From positions 50,272 through 114,271 of the forward strand of contig PKWL01000098.1 of NCBI GenBank assembly GCA_003133225.1: DNA of 64,000 bases, read 5' to 3'. How positions within the stretch are numbered: the first letter of the stretch is position 1; the number at the start of each line of letters is the position of its first letter. A program made the position numbers and the translations under genes. Shown in pieces: positions 28,380 to 37,812 of this stretch. The notes below the pieces were generated by a model. The model ran no database searches. It saw only the letters and a program-made list of their open reading frames with translations, and had not been told where the DNA came from. Origin of the DNA: Janthinobacterium sp. (lineage in GTDB: Bacteria; Pseudomonadota; Gammaproteobacteria; Burkholderiales; Burkholderiaceae_D).

Positions 28380-29251
28380 TTGTTCCCTAAACGTGCTCGT
28401 TGGAATGCAACGCGCATCGCGCGCGCGGTAAGAACCTTAACTAGGTGACGCCGGTAATCAGCGGAATTGTGCGCATCTTCCATGACATCGTCGAGCGATT
28501 CTGCAATACTCATTGCTCGAACGACCGCTCCCTCATCCGCTTCCATCCCGACCAGCTCAAGTTCTGCAGTAGTCAGCCTAACCGGCCCAGCGCTGATGCC
28601 GCATATGGAGATTACCAACCGGGTAATACGGCAACTCGCGTCGACAGTGGCCAAAACCGCGACGGCGACAATCGCGTAGTCTCCGTGGCGCCTCGAATAT
28701 TCGAAAAAGGCCGAGCCGTGGCCTTTCGGCCATATGGCGAGGTGGGCGCCAGTCATTAACTCGTCTTCAGCCAATGCAGGCGTCATGTACATCGAGGTCC
28801 ATTCGGCCATGGGTATCTGCCGCGTGCCGTTACGGCTTGCCACCTCAATCACACCATCTAGAGCAGCTGTAAAGCAAGGCTGTTCGGAAGATGGATCGAG
28901 ATGACACAGGCTGCCGCCGTAGGTGCCGCGATTGCGGATTTGACGATGAGACACATGCGAATATGCTTCCACAATTAGCGGGGCAAACTCTCTGGCCAGC
29001 GGCGACGTTTCCAACGCACGCTGCCGTGTCATTGCACCGACGAAAAGGCAGTTTTCGCGTCGTTCGATTGAAGCCATCTCCTTAATCTGGTTTAAGTCGA
29101 TAAGATGGTCCGGCATAACGAAACGAAAGTTCATCATCGGCATTAACGATTGCCCGCCGGCGAGCACCTTGGCGTTATCCAAGGTGGCAACAAGTTCCAG
29201 CGCCTCGTGCAATGTCGTGGGTGAATAATATTTAAATGGTGCAGGTTTCAT
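28376..29251 (-). CDS. Molybdenum hydroxylase medium subunit, FAD-binding
   Basis: 291 aa CoxM-like protein. The FAD pyrophosphate-binding motif AGGQSLMPMMNFR is at about residues 32-44, and the second FAD motif RNRGTYGGSLCHLDPSSE near 107-124. The C-terminal ~100 residues match the CO-dehydrogenase flavoprotein C-terminal domain. It accepts electrons from the iron-sulphur subunit and passes them on. First of the three subunit genes; about 130 bases separate it from the CoA-transferase gene upstream, so it may be in the same transcript. Confidence 0.88.
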   Translation of the reverse strand: MKPAPFKYYSPTTLHEALELVATLDNAKVLAGGQSLMPMMNFRFVMPDHLIDLNQIKEMASIERRENCLFVGAMTRQRALETSPLAREFAPLIVEAYSHVSHRQIRNRGTYGGSLCHLDPSSEQPCFTAALDGVIEVASRNGTRQIPMAEWTSMYMTPALAEDELMTGAHLAIWPKGHGSAFFEYSRRHGDYAIVAVAVLATVDASCRITRLVISICGISAGPVRLTTAELELVGMEADEGAVVRAMSIAESLDDVMEDAHNSADYRRHLVKVLTARAMRVAFQRARLGNK

Positions 29252-29380
29252 GGCTTAGTCCGTTATGCGTTCAATAGAGAATGCCGCGTTGTTATTTGCG
29301 CCAAAAAAATTCGGAAATAGTTCCGTCGCCAGATGGCAAAAAGCGACTCTAACGAGCGCGGAGCACTTAGCACGTCCATG

Positions 29381-30691
29381 TCAGTTTTCCACGGGAATTC
29401 TCGGATGGTCTAAAAAAGTATCGTTTGCCAAGTCGCTATTGGCCGCTCGCTTACCTGGATTCTGAAATATCGCTTTCGCCTCTAGTAGACTTTCAATCTC
29501 AGTAGGTGACAAACCCAGCATCGTGTCGAGTACATGCGCTGTGTCTTGTCCCAGGCGCGGCGGATATTTATGCGGTGTTATATCTTCACCATCAAATTTA
29601 ATTGGATTTCCGGCTACCCTAATCAAATTGCCATGCTCATCTTTGAGATTGAGCACCATGTCGCGCTGTTGAACTTGTGGGCTTTTCAGAGCGCGATCAA
29701 TGGGATTGACGACGCCGACAGGGATTCCAGCGGAAAGGAACTGATCCATCCAAATTTCAGCCGTGTTCAAAAGAAATGCCTGTTCGAGGATTGGCGCAAG
29801 CGCTTCCTGATTGGCCAATCGTTCACGATTGGTTTTAAAGCGGGGGTCGTTGATCAAATGCGCGACACCAAGCAGTTGCGCCATTTCCCGCCACATTTTT
29901 TCGGTATTGGCCGTCACAACGACACTGAGTCCGTCGGATGCCTTGAACGTGCGGTATGTAGGGATCGAATTATGCGCACTGCCCTGGCGTCCCGGGACTA
30001 CACCGGAATGTAGATAATACGCAGCTTGATATGACAACATTGCCACCTGACAGTCAAACATGGCAACATCGACCAACCGACCCTTACCGCTTGCATGGCG
30101 TTCCTGTAATGCCGCCAGAATTCCGATAACGCCAAACATACCGGCCGACAGATCCGCCAGCGGTATTCCAGAACGAACTGACTCACCATCGGGTTCACCA
30201 GTAAGGCTCATTCCACCGGACAGCGCTTGCACCACCATATCGTATGCGGGCCAGTCGCGCCAAGGGCCATCCTGTCCAAATCCACTGATACTGCACCAAA
30301 TTAGCGAGGGCTTCAGCTTTGACAATTCGGCGTAATCGATACCCAGACGCGCAAGTACACCCGGCCTAAAATTTTCGACAACGATGTCACACTTCAAAGC
30401 GAGGTCTCGCACAACGCGAACGCCTTCCGGCAATTTTAGATCTGCCACGACATTCATTTTGTTACGGTTCACACTAAGGTAGTAGACGCTTTCGTCACAT
30501 ACGAAATGCGGTGGAATAGTGCGGGACAACTCGCCACTTGGCGGCTCAACTTTGATGACTTCCGCGCCAAGATCTGCCAACACCATGGTTCCGAATGGTC
30601 CGGATAAAAATTGAGTGAGATCCAAGACCCTCAGTCCTGCCAAGGGGCCGGATTTCTTATTTGACTGAACTGAATTGTTCACGCCGTTCAT
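29381..30691 (-). CDS. CaiB/BaiF CoA-transferase family protein
   Basis: 436 aa family III CoA-transferase. The ATG at 30691 is chosen because GGAG lies eight bases upstream and it forms an ATGA overlap with the iclR stop codon. Motifs: GLRVLDLTQFLSGPFGTMVL followed by ADLGAEVIKVEPPSGELSR, NRNKMNVVADLK, VVENFRPGVLARLGIDY with an intact glutamate, and the aspartate region AYDMVVQALSGGMSLTGEPD. It would transfer CoA between a donor acyl-CoA and the pathway acid, replacing an ATP-dependent ligase. The C-terminus runs to about 29400 without an obvious break. Confidence 0.88.
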   Translation of the reverse strand: MNGVNNSVQSNKKSGPLAGLRVLDLTQFLSGPFGTMVLADLGAEVIKVEPPSGELSRTIPPHFVCDESVYYLSVNRNKMNVVADLKLPEGVRVVRDLALKCDIVVENFRPGVLARLGIDYAELSKLKPSLIWCSISGFGQDGPWRDWPAYDMVVQALSGGMSLTGEPDGESVRSGIPLADLSAGMFGVIGILAALQERHASGKGRLVDVAMFDCQVAMLSYQAAYYLHSGVVPGRQGSAHNSIPTYRTFKASDGLSVVVTANTEKMWREMAQLLGVAHLINDPRFKTNRERLANQEALAPILEQAFLLNTAEIWMDQFLSAGIPVGVVNPIDRALKSPQVQQRDMVLNLKDEHGNLIRVAGNPIKFDGEDITPHKYPPRLGQDTAHVLDTMLGLSPTEIESLLEAKAIFQNPGKRAANSDLANDTFLDHPRIPVEN

Positions 30692-31557
30692 TTTTTTAAC
30701 TCCTGATTTGCGAAAGTTCCGCCTGGGGTTGGAATTTGGAGGCATCCAAGCGCCTTCGAAAGTGCATTGGCATGTCGCATGACAGCATCGGAAAGTTTTG
30801 GCAGCAACGATTGCTGATAGCGGACATCGGGAATGGTATAGCCAAGGGAACCGATAACGGACGCGCGAGCATTGAAGACTGGAGCACAGATTCCAACTGC
30901 TCCTTTGATCCTCTGTCCAAATGTCAGTGCAAATCCGTTCTCTCTGACCTCCGCCAACTCTTTAAATAGGTCGGCACGCGCCGGTGAGGCAACTTGATCG
31001 GCCTCGCGCCTATGTATGCGATCAATCTCCTCTTCCTTCATCCAGGCTAGAATCGACAAGCCAGAAGCCCCCGTAACCAAAGACTGCAGTTGATTGAGCG
31101 TGATCCTGTAAGAAAGCAATGCTTGGGATTCCGCGGTCGCCGCAAATATCAACTTCCCTTGCTGCGAATCAAGTAGTGCTAAGTATGCACTTTCGTTATT
31201 TTCGTGCGCAGCATCCTGCAGAAAAGGCAATGCGATCGATCGCACCGGCATGCGGGTGTAGACCGACGCGGCAATACGGTAAAATTCAAGACCAGGTCGA
31301 TACATTCGCAAAACATCGTCGTGTTCAACCACGCCTTCCCCTGCCAGTAAATCCAACAAGCGGTGCACTGTGCTGGGCGGGAGCGCAAGACGTTGCGCCA
31401 AATTGCTGATACTGACATCGCCATCTGCATCGGCAAGTGCGCGCATCACGCGCACTGCTCTAGCCACGGTTCCAGTACCGCGGTCCGCATCCACCTCATC
31501 ATCGGCGGACGCGGCACTACGCTTGTTGGAGGGATTTATATTTTTTTGCTTCGACAT
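30688..31557 (-). CDS. IclR-family transcriptional regulator
   Basis: 289 aa. Residues ~28-90 form the winged HTH (TGTVARAVRVMRALADADGD; ISNLAQRLALPPSTVHRLLD). Residues ~110-270 are the IclR effector domain (GLSILAWM; ENGFALTFGQRIKGAVGICA; APVFNARASVIGSLGYTIP). It ends in an ATGA overlap with the CoA-transferase gene, so it is part of the lower catabolic transcript. IclR proteins control catabolic operons in response to pathway acids. The GGAAT-type half-sites in the promoter modules at 33.5 and 39.4 kb are plausible binding sites; this link is inference. Confidence 0.9.
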   Translation of the reverse strand: MSKQKNINPSNKRSAASADDEVDADRGTGTVARAVRVMRALADADGDVSISNLAQRLALPPSTVHRLLDLLAGEGVVEHDDVLRMYRPGLEFYRIAASVYTRMPVRSIALPFLQDAAHENNESAYLALLDSQQGKLIFAATAESQALLSYRITLNQLQSLVTGASGLSILAWMKEEEIDRIHRREADQVASPARADLFKELAEVRENGFALTFGQRIKGAVGICAPVFNARASVIGSLGYTIPDVRYQQSLLPKLSDAVMRHANALSKALGCLQIPTPGGTFANQELKK

Positions 31558-31730
31558 TTGAGTCTTTCATATTTGCAGGGGTCGGTATGGGCTATGAGAC
31601 GCCTTAGTTTTTAATCCGACCTGCCGCTTGGAACTCTTCTAAAATAATAGTAGTAACGTATTCCGATCGCGATCCACGCAAGCTCATCGAATAACGAAAT
31701 ATCATGGCACAGCCTCACTGTCTCATTCTG

Positions 31731-32885
31731 TCAGATACCGAATGCGTGAATACAGCAAGCCCCATGATCAAAGCCTGCAGTGCCACCACCGGTGATGTGG
31801 GTAAGGCCGATTTTAGCGTTCGTCACTTGGCGCTGGTCGCAACGTTGCTGTAACTGTCGAACAATTTCAACGATTTGTGCAACTCCACTAGCGCCTACTG
31901 GATGGCCTTTCGATAAAAGTCCGCCGCTAGGATTAACAACCGTTCGGCCACCAAGAGAAGTTACTCCATCTCGCAGCAACTTGACAGCCTCACCAGGACC
32001 GCATAAACCGAGTGCTTCGTAATACAAAAGTTCCGCAATCGAAAAAGCGTCGTGGCACTCCAGCACGTTAATATCTTCCGGCCCTAATCCGATTTCTTCA
32101 TATAATTCAACCACGCAACGCATGGTGATTTCCGGAGTTTTCAAATCGCGGAATCCGCTTACATACTTGCCCGAAGTTAAATGGGAGCCCAGCACACGAA
32201 CTGGCTGCCTAGAGAACCGTTCGGCGAGGCCGGTGGGTCCAATAATGATAGCGGCGGCACCGTCGCCGGTCGGACAACACTGCAATAGGGTAAGCGGATC
32301 GGCAATTTGGCGCGACGCGAGGACCTCCTCAACCGTGGTCGCGGTCCGGAACTGGGCATACGGTGTAAGCATGCCGTGCTTGCGCGATTTGACCGATACT
32401 AAAGCCAAATCTTTTGCTTCATAGCCGTAATCGTACATATAACGACGCGCTCGCATCGCGTACAAGCCCGGCATGACCATGCCATTGACCACTTCGACAT
32501 CCTCGTTATCGAGAGGTAATGTGCCGCCACCCAATCGGCTCAGTTTTTCGACGCCGACTACCATCGCAAAATCGATTAAGCCGCTTGCCACTGCAATCCA
32601 TGCTTCGCGAAAAGCAGTTGCACCCGATGAGCATGCATTTTCAGTGTTAACAATGGTTATCCCGCTCAGTCCGGTCTCGCGGGCTATCCGTTGTCCGACC
32701 ATGTTGCCCGACAACGCCGAACCACAATAGATCGATTCAATTGACTCGCGAGGAAGCCCAGAATCACGCAATGCTTCCAGCACCGCAGGTCGCGCCAGCA
32801 GCGGAACAGAAAGCTCCGGAAATTTTCCAAACGGGACGATCCCGCTGCCATATACCGATACGCTTCTAAAATTAGGATGGCTCAT
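31731..32885 (-). CDS. Thiolase-like protein (SCP-x/acetyl-CoA acetyltransferase type)
   Basis: 384 aa thiolase-fold protein of the group that works with DUF35 partners. The presumed nucleophilic Cys is in TENACSSGATAFREAW. CHDAFSIAEL, the His in GGLLSKGHPVGASG and the C-terminal THITGGGTAGFDHGACCIHAF follow. The last motif has Gly/Cys features of the degenerate or lipid-transfer-type thiolases. It probably carries out the final carbon-carbon cleavage (or a retro-aldol/Claisen step) on the CoA-bound intermediate. It lies 21 bases downstream of the DUF35 gene and upstream of iclR. Confidence 0.85.
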   Translation of the reverse strand: MSHPNFRSVSVYGSGIVPFGKFPELSVPLLARPAVLEALRDSGLPRESIESIYCGSALSGNMVGQRIARETGLSGITIVNTENACSSGATAFREAWIAVASGLIDFAMVVGVEKLSRLGGGTLPLDNEDVEVVNGMVMPGLYAMRARRYMYDYGYEAKDLALVSVKSRKHGMLTPYAQFRTATTVEEVLASRQIADPLTLLQCCPTGDGAAAIIIGPTGLAERFSRQPVRVLGSHLTSGKYVSGFRDLKTPEITMRCVVELYEEIGLGPEDINVLECHDAFSIAELLYYEALGLCGPGEAVKLLRDGVTSLGGRTVVNPSGGLLSKGHPVGASGVAQIVEIVRQLQQRCDQRQVTNAKIGLTHITGGGTAGFDHGACCIHAFGI

Positions 32886-32906
32886 AAATATCTTTAATCT
32901 TTAACC

Positions 32907-33338
32907 TTACGCTGCGTCCAAATAATAGTGGAACAAAGGCGATGTTTCATCGCTCGATGCTAACTGCTCAACAACTAGCTTGACAGGTTGATCCGGTGTC
33001 CATCGTTTTACGTCGCTGTTAGCCAACTTGGCAAACACGCGCACGCCATCGGCCAGGTCGACATACCCGATGGCATATGGCACCTCCCATACCTTCGGCG
33101 CTACATGGATCACAGTAAAACTATAAAGGCCGCCTGTAGCCGATAACGGGAAGTTCGATACCGCTTCGGATAAGCAGAACGGGCAAAGATCATCGCGCGG
33201 AAAAAAACGAGCTGAGCAGCTTTCACAACAAGTCCCGACCAGTCGAAGCTGTTCATCTACTTTGACTACTTCAGTGCTGTCGATCAACCGTCCCATCCTT
33301 GGCACATATGGAACATTGTGTGTAGTTTGGTAATTCAA
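32907..33338 (-). CDS. Zn-ribbon/OB-fold (DUF35) protein
   Basis: 143 aa. The N-terminal rubredoxin-like zinc ribbon holds CCESCSARFFPRDDLCPFC; the C-terminal ~80 residues form the OB-fold acyl-CoA-associated domain (GGLYSFTVIHVAPKVWEVPY, then IGYVDLADGVRVFAKL). Such proteins pair with SCP-x-like thiolases or aldolases and are usually encoded next to them, as here. First gene of the lower unit; promoter module copy B lies about 200 bases upstream. Confidence 0.88.
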   Translation of the reverse strand: MNYQTTHNVPYVPRMGRLIDSTEVVKVDEQLRLVGTCCESCSARFFPRDDLCPFCLSEAVSNFPLSATGGLYSFTVIHVAPKVWEVPYAIGYVDLADGVRVFAKLANSDVKRWTPDQPVKLVVEQLASSDETSPLFHYYLDAA

Positions 33339-33536
33339 GGGTTATCTCCATTTAAAGATTTTTGAAAATTTTTTCGTACTCAAACCAGAACAATGCTGCA
33401 GAGCAACGATTCGGCGCTTGCTACATCCATACCAATTCCGGCGACAAGAAATGGTTTGGTGGCATTAATACCGCCAAAGGGGCGAATTGCCGTCGATCCC
33501 AGCGATTGAGCAGCCTTCTTGGCAACTCACTTTAAG

Positions 33537-33623
33537 AATTCCGGTAACCGGAATTACATTCCATTAGTGTATATTATAGAGAACTCTACTATTAAGGCAA
33601 GGTAAACTCATGCTGCGTTGCAG
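33537..33623 (-). promoter_or_regulatory. IclR-type promoter module, copy B (lower operon)
   Basis: On the minus strand: a TGC/GCA element (33611-33623), a -35 TTGCCT (33595-33600), a 16-bp spacer, a -10 TATAAT (33573-33578), then three half-sites at 33537-33563. The inner pair is an exact palindrome, ATTCCGGTAACCGGAAT. Transcription would run to the DUF35 gene at 33338. The segment 33339-33536 between has only a ~45-codon open minus-strand fragment (IRPFGGINATKPFLVAGIGM) that I cannot identify. Confidence 0.65.
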
Positions 33624-33639
33624 AAATTCTGGCTTCCGG

Positions 33640-34383
33640 CTAGCGCGGCGGAACCTGATCGCGCATGGAGGTCATCGCGGTCGATACCGCCGACCCAGCC
33701 AGTTCGCTGGCAAGGGAGAAATCAGGTATCACCACCTCTCGGAAATAGGTTTTGATCGCCGCCAAAGCAAGGCGATCGCGCGAGCCGATCCATTCAGCAA
33801 TCGCATTACCACGCTGTTCTAGTCCTTCGAAAGGAATTACTTCGGCTATGAATCCCCATTCACGCGCGGTCTTGGCATCAATGCTTGATGCTAGATAGAC
33901 CATATGAGCGGCCGCCTTTGGCGGTACCTTGTAGCGTAATACTGACAATACAAGCGTAGGTGGCACATTCTTCTCAATTTCCGGAAGGCTGAAATTTGCA
34001 GATTCGGAGGCTATCGCAAGGTCACAAGCTGCAACTAATGCGCAGCCCAGTCCGTTTGCATCGCCCTGAACTTCGGCCATCACCGGAATTTCACTTTCAT
34101 GCATCGCCCGGTAAACTTCGAGAATGGGATCAGCCATTGTCCGGCGGATTTCAGCCGTATTCAGTGACTTAGCTGGCGGCTTACCCGATGCTCGCCCACC
34201 ACAGAAACTAGCTCCGCTTGACCGAATGCGGATGAGCTTGAATGATATGTCGCGTCCGGCCTCGCGTATTACCCCAGCAAGTTCGCGAATGGCCTCGAGG
34301 CTCAATGTATTATCCAATTCGGGCTGCGCTAACGTGATGCGGCATTCGAAACCGTGCTGCGATACTGTGAATTCAGTTGTCAT
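33640..34383 (-). CDS. Enoyl-CoA hydratase/isomerase family protein
   Basis: 247 aa crotonase-fold protein. The oxyanion-hole segments are RIRSSGASFCGGRASG and VQGDANGLGCALVAACDLAI, the latter in place of the common GGG motif, and LPEIEKNVPPTLVLSVLRY occupies the second catalytic region. The acidic residue pair typical of hydratases is only partly conserved (Glu in PEIEKN), so it could be a hydrolase or isomerase. Last gene of the upper catabolic unit. The C-terminus (MTSMRDQVPPR) ends only 17 bases before promoter module copy B, so the end of the gene may have been trimmed. Confidence 0.82.
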   Translation of the reverse strand: MTTEFTVSQHGFECRITLAQPELDNTLSLEAIRELAGVIREAGRDISFKLIRIRSSGASFCGGRASGKPPAKSLNTAEIRRTMADPILEVYRAMHESEIPVMAEVQGDANGLGCALVAACDLAIASESANFSLPEIEKNVPPTLVLSVLRYKVPPKAAAHMVYLASSIDAKTAREWGFIAEVIPFEGLEQRGNAIAEWIGSRDRLALAAIKTYFREVVIPDFSLASELAGSAVSTAMTSMRDQVPPR

Positions 34384-34627
34384 GGTAGATAGAATTGAAT
34401 GTAATGGTGCGGTGGTTCAAATGGCGGAACACGCAGATGTGCCCACCTCCGTCAGTAATTGGCCCTTAGATGGCTCCTTTATCCGAGAATGCCCTAACAA
34501 GGAAAAAAACTTCGTCAACCATCTTCGTGGACTGGTATACGGACTGTTCTGGTGCGGTTTCGATTCCGCCCCTGCATAAGCAGTACTTGCAATATAGGCA
34601 GCGAAGTCGATGGATTGGCACACTTGG

Positions 34628-35245
34628 TTATTGGCGATTTCCCGTGCCATGGAACCGGGCGAAGAATCGCCGGATCGAATGCCACAGCACGTTGCGCATC
34701 AGAGCCCATGCATCAAGCGGTACGATCGGAAACGGCGCAGCAGGCGGAGTTGCATTTTCTACATCAAGGCGAATCGATGGTTGATCGGCAGCGATGCGAG
34801 CGGAAAGATTTTTCGAAAACTGATTTAGAAGCTGCCGCGACAACGCCTCGATCATGCCTATCCCGCGGCCAAATTGTGCGACTGAACCGAAAAGGTTGGC
34901 TTCGCATACGACAGCGACTTTGCTTTTGGCGTCGGCATCTTCAACCACGCCGACCCGGATATTGGCATCAACTCCGCCGCGACCTTTGGTATCTGTTCCG
35001 GTCGCCGTAATCAGGACTATCCGTTCAGCATCATTCTGTTCGGTAATGTTAAACTTTCCTGCGAAGTTAAAAGTCAAGGGCCCAAGTTTGACGGTGAAGG
35101 CCGCCTTATAACTTCCATCGGGCTGTTTCTCTTTCAGTTGCACGCCTGGAAAACACGGCGCGGCGCGTTCAATGTCAGTCAACCATCGCCACGCCGTATC
35201 TGGCGATGCATCTAGATTGAATGATGATGGAATTGTAATTGCCAT
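34628..35245 (-). CDS. CoxG-like SRPBCC-domain protein
   Basis: 205 aa. The N-terminal ~145 residues match the CoxG/START-like fold (FNLDASPDTAWRWLTDIERA; CFPGVQLKEKQPDGSYKAAF; VKLGPLTFNFAGKF). The C-terminal tail has basic residues (IRRFFARFHGTGNRQ) that may contact the membrane. CoxG-type proteins accompany molybdenum hydroxylases and recruit the enzyme to the membrane in CO oxidisers. Its presence here in a separate operon from the hydroxylase subunits, under the same promoter type, supports joint function. 34384-34627 upstream of the next gene holds only its possible frame-shifted extension. Confidence 0.82.
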   Translation of the reverse strand: MAITIPSSFNLDASPDTAWRWLTDIERAAPCFPGVQLKEKQPDGSYKAAFTVKLGPLTFNFAGKFNITEQNDAERIVLITATGTDTKGRGGVDANIRVGVVEDADAKSKVAVVCEANLFGSVAQFGRGIGMIEALSRQLLNQFSKNLSARIAADQPSIRLDVENATPPAAPFPIVPLDAWALMRNVLWHSIRRFFARFHGTGNRQ

Positions 35246-35341
35246 GATGTCTCCTGCGGCCCAAATTGGTTACATTTAGCGTGGGCCAGATTGTTGTATG
35301 ATTCGTTGCGGGAAGGTCGGTATTCAAAACTCGGCTTTCCG

Positions 35342-36142
35342 TTAACGTCCTGCCTGCTCTAAAAATGTGTCGAACGCTGGAAGAAACGCCGATGGCGTTT
35401 CGAACGCACCAAAATGGGACGCTGCAGGTACTATGACAAGCTTTGCCTTTGGTATCGCATTTGCAAGTTGCCTTGAAATTGCTGGAGGAGCAGCAATGTC
35501 AGCGCCTCCCGTGATCACCAAGGCGGGAGCTTGCGTGGTCTGAAGCTTTTCGAGGTTGTCCATTGCTGCAATCGCCTCCCAATTTGCGCTCCAGCTAAAC
35601 CAGTCTCCCTTCAACAAATCTGCGCGGCAGCGTTCCAGCAAATCTGGACGAGGTGAATCAGGTAAGAACCAACGGGCTAGCGATTCTTCCACCACTTCGC
35701 TCATTTCGCCATCCCGGCTAACGTTGCCGCGGGAACGGATGCTTTCGCGGATGTGGTCGGGGAATGAGCCGGCCGTGGCGCAAAGGATCATCGCCTTGAC
35801 CTTATTAGGGGCTTCGATGGCTAGTCGCTGCGCAACCATACCTCCCATTGAAACCCCAATAATCGTCGCCGCCTCAATTCCCTCTTGATCCAGCACACCC
35901 GCGACATCAGTTGCATGCGCCGAAAGTGTAATGGGTTCTCTCACTCGACTAGAATCGCCATGGCCACGCAAGTCTATCGTCAACACCTGATAGTTCTTTT
36001 GCCAAACTAGAACATAGGGGTCCCACCAAGTCCGATCGATGCCGATGGGATGCAACAAAACGAGTTTTGGGCCGTCCCCTCTTTTTGTGTACGCGATGCG
36101 GCCGGAAGGAATGTCGCTAAAGAAATTTTGGGACATTTTCAT
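35342..36142 (-). CDS. Alpha/beta hydrolase, 3-oxoadipate enol-lactonase-like
   Basis: 266 aa. Catalytic triad: nucleophile Ser in GVSMGGMVAQRLA, Asp in VITGGADIAAPP and His in PAASHFGAFETP; oxyanion loop LLHPIGIDRTWW. It most resembles PcaD and related lactonases or ester hydrolases. Its start overlaps the stop of the carboxymuconolactone decarboxylase-like gene by ATGA. That pairing recalls pcaD-pcaC of the beta-ketoadipate pathway, but no other pca gene is near. It may therefore open a lactone or hydrolyse a CoA ester in a different pathway. Confidence 0.87.
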   Translation of the reverse strand: MKMSQNFFSDIPSGRIAYTKRGDGPKLVLLHPIGIDRTWWDPYVLVWQKNYQVLTIDLRGHGDSSRVREPITLSAHATDVAGVLDQEGIEAATIIGVSMGGMVAQRLAIEAPNKVKAMILCATAGSFPDHIRESIRSRGNVSRDGEMSEVVEESLARWFLPDSPRPDLLERCRADLLKGDWFSWSANWEAIAAMDNLEKLQTTQAPALVITGGADIAAPPAISRQLANAIPKAKLVIVPAASHFGAFETPSAFLPAFDTFLEQAGR

Positions 36143-36576
36143 ACCCCGACAGGCAAGTGCGAATTGGTTGTCGCCCCACTTTGGTTCGCCGGCCGATATT
36201 TCGCAATAACGTCTTTCGCACGACGCAAGCCTTCCGCTGCAATTGGAACACCCGCGTACACGCCAGCTTGCAACAATACTTCCGCAATTTCCGCGTCGCT
36301 TACGCCATTGTTAATCGCGCCCAAGGCATGCACTTCAAACTCATGCCATCGCCCCATGACGGCCAGCATTGCGAGATTAAGCATACTTCTAAGCGGACGT
36401 GAGAGCTGCTCGCGATTCCAGACGTTCCCCCAACAAAAATCTTCAGTGAACTCGAGAAACATTTCGTCGAACAAAGTGGGGGGTGCATCCCCAACCTTAA
36501 CGTAGGTGTCGCCAAGCACTTCGCGGCGAATTTTTGCCCCGATAGCGCGGCGCGAGATAGGATCGAGTTCTTGCAT
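36139..36576 (-). CDS. Carboxymuconolactone decarboxylase family protein (PcaC-like)
   Basis: 145 aa, the normal size of the family. Landmarks: GDTYVKVGDAPPTLFDEMFL, FCWGNVWNREQLSRPLRSML, NLAMLAVMGRWHEFEVHALG and GVSDAEIAEVLLQAGVYAG. The CxxC/H redox motif of AhpD-type members is absent, which favours a PcaC-like decarboxylase/isomerase role. Coupled to the downstream hydrolase by ATGA. Confidence 0.87.
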   Translation of the reverse strand: MQELDPISRRAIGAKIRREVLGDTYVKVGDAPPTLFDEMFLEFTEDFCWGNVWNREQLSRPLRSMLNLAMLAVMGRWHEFEVHALGAINNGVSDAEIAEVLLQAGVYAGVPIAAEGLRRAKDVIAKYRPANQSGATTNSHLPVGV

Positions 36577-36713
36577 ATTGTTACCTCACATTGGACAAGC
36601 CGAGCCTGGCTTGTTGGATTGTTTAATGGCACGATTGCTAACCAAATATTAAATTCTCACGCCGCATTAATCGTGCATATATGGCAGGTGAAGACCTGAG
36701 TAGTATGAAAGCA

Positions 36714-37733
36714 TCAGGCATATTGCCTCGATGTGTTTCTGTTCCTCTGTGCAGCGTCCTTTGCCGCATCAACGCGGACTTCATCGGGTAAGGTCACGTC
36801 ATTTTTTGCGGCGGTCAATTCCGCCAGGATAGAGATCGCAATTTCGGCTGGTGTTTTGCTTCCGATATAAAGACCAATCGGGCCGTGCAGATTAGCCAGT
36901 TGCACGTCGGTCAGGTCGAACTCTCTCAGACGTTCACGGCGCTTGGCATTGTTCAACCTTGATCCGATTGCGCCGACGTAGAACGCGTCGGATTTCAGAG
37001 CTTCCATCAACGCCAAATCATCCAACTTAGGATCGTGCGTCAGTGCGACTACTGCACTGCGGCGATCAAGGTTCATTTTGAGCACTTGATCATCTGGCAT
37101 CTCGCGAGTCACTTCCATGCCGGCCACCGACCATCCCTCACGATATTCTTCGCGAGGATCGCAAACAGTCACGTGATAATCCATGCCCAGCGCGATCTGT
37201 GCAAGAAAGCGTGATAACTGTCCGGCGCCGATAATCAACAGTCGCCAACGTGGCCCATGGATCGTCGTCAGCATTTTTTTCGAAATCTGCAAGCCTTGGC
37301 CGGCGCCTGCAGTCGCAAGCGTCACTTCTCCGGATAACAGGTTCAGTCGGCGCGCCACCAGTTCATGGTTGGATAGGCGCTGCAACAATTCAGCGATTTG
37401 ACTGCGCTTTGATAACGGCTCAAGTACAAGCTGAATCGTCCCACCACATGGCAGCCCGAACCGATGTGCTTCGTCCGATGTAATTCCATAAGTGACAATT
37501 TCAGGCTGCTTCAACTCAATCCCTTCAGAGCGCACCCGGGCAATCAAATCATCTTCGATGCAACCACCTGAGACTGATCCGACTACTTGCCCGTTTTCGC
37601 AAATGGCCAAGGTCGCTCCTTCTGGCCGTGGACTGGAGCCCCAAGTCTTAATGACGGTAACAAGTTCACAGCAGCGACCATCGCGGATCCACTCATTGCA
37701 GGTTTTTAGAACTTCAAGGTCAACGCTGTCCAT
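36714..37733 (-). CDS. XdhC/CoxI family maturation factor
   Basis: 339 aa. The N-terminal XdhC/CoxI domain has VIKTWGSSPRPEGATLAICE, GSVSGGCIEDDLI and the FGLPCGGTIQLVLEPL block; the C-terminal Rossmann-like part has RLLIIGAGQLSRFLAQIALG, VTVCDPREEYREGW and YVGAIGSRLNNAKRRERL. These proteins insert or sulfurate the molybdenum cofactor of xanthine-dehydrogenase-family enzymes. It is therefore the dedicated chaperone for the hydroxylase encoded 8 kb downstream. It lies between the MFS transporter gene and the PcaC-like gene. Confidence 0.88.
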   Translation of the reverse strand: MDSVDLEVLKTCNEWIRDGRCCELVTVIKTWGSSPRPEGATLAICENGQVVGSVSGGCIEDDLIARVRSEGIELKQPEIVTYGITSDEAHRFGLPCGGTIQLVLEPLSKRSQIAELLQRLSNHELVARRLNLLSGEVTLATAGAGQGLQISKKMLTTIHGPRWRLLIIGAGQLSRFLAQIALGMDYHVTVCDPREEYREGWSVAGMEVTREMPDDQVLKMNLDRRSAVVALTHDPKLDDLALMEALKSDAFYVGAIGSRLNNAKRRERLREFDLTDVQLANLHGPIGLYIGSKTPAEIAISILAELTAAKNDVTLPDEVRVDAAKDAAQRNRNTSRQYA

Positions 37734-37812
37734 AATTGTTCCTTTACACCCTATTTGGTAAGTTCCGACCCAGCGGCTTGCTCAAGAAAAATAATTATTG
37801 CGGCTCTGGTAC

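Noticed and set aside
25480..29251. Aerobic CO dehydrogenase operon (coxMSL)
   Set aside because: The gene order and CoxG fit, but the active-site loop is RGAGR (form II) and not the AYxCSFR of true CO dehydrogenase; the surrounding genes point to an organic-acid pathway.
35342..36576. Beta-ketoadipate pathway genes pcaD and pcaC
   Set aside because: Only two family members are present, with no pcaGH, pcaB, pcaIJ or pcaF, so a related but different chemistry is more likely.
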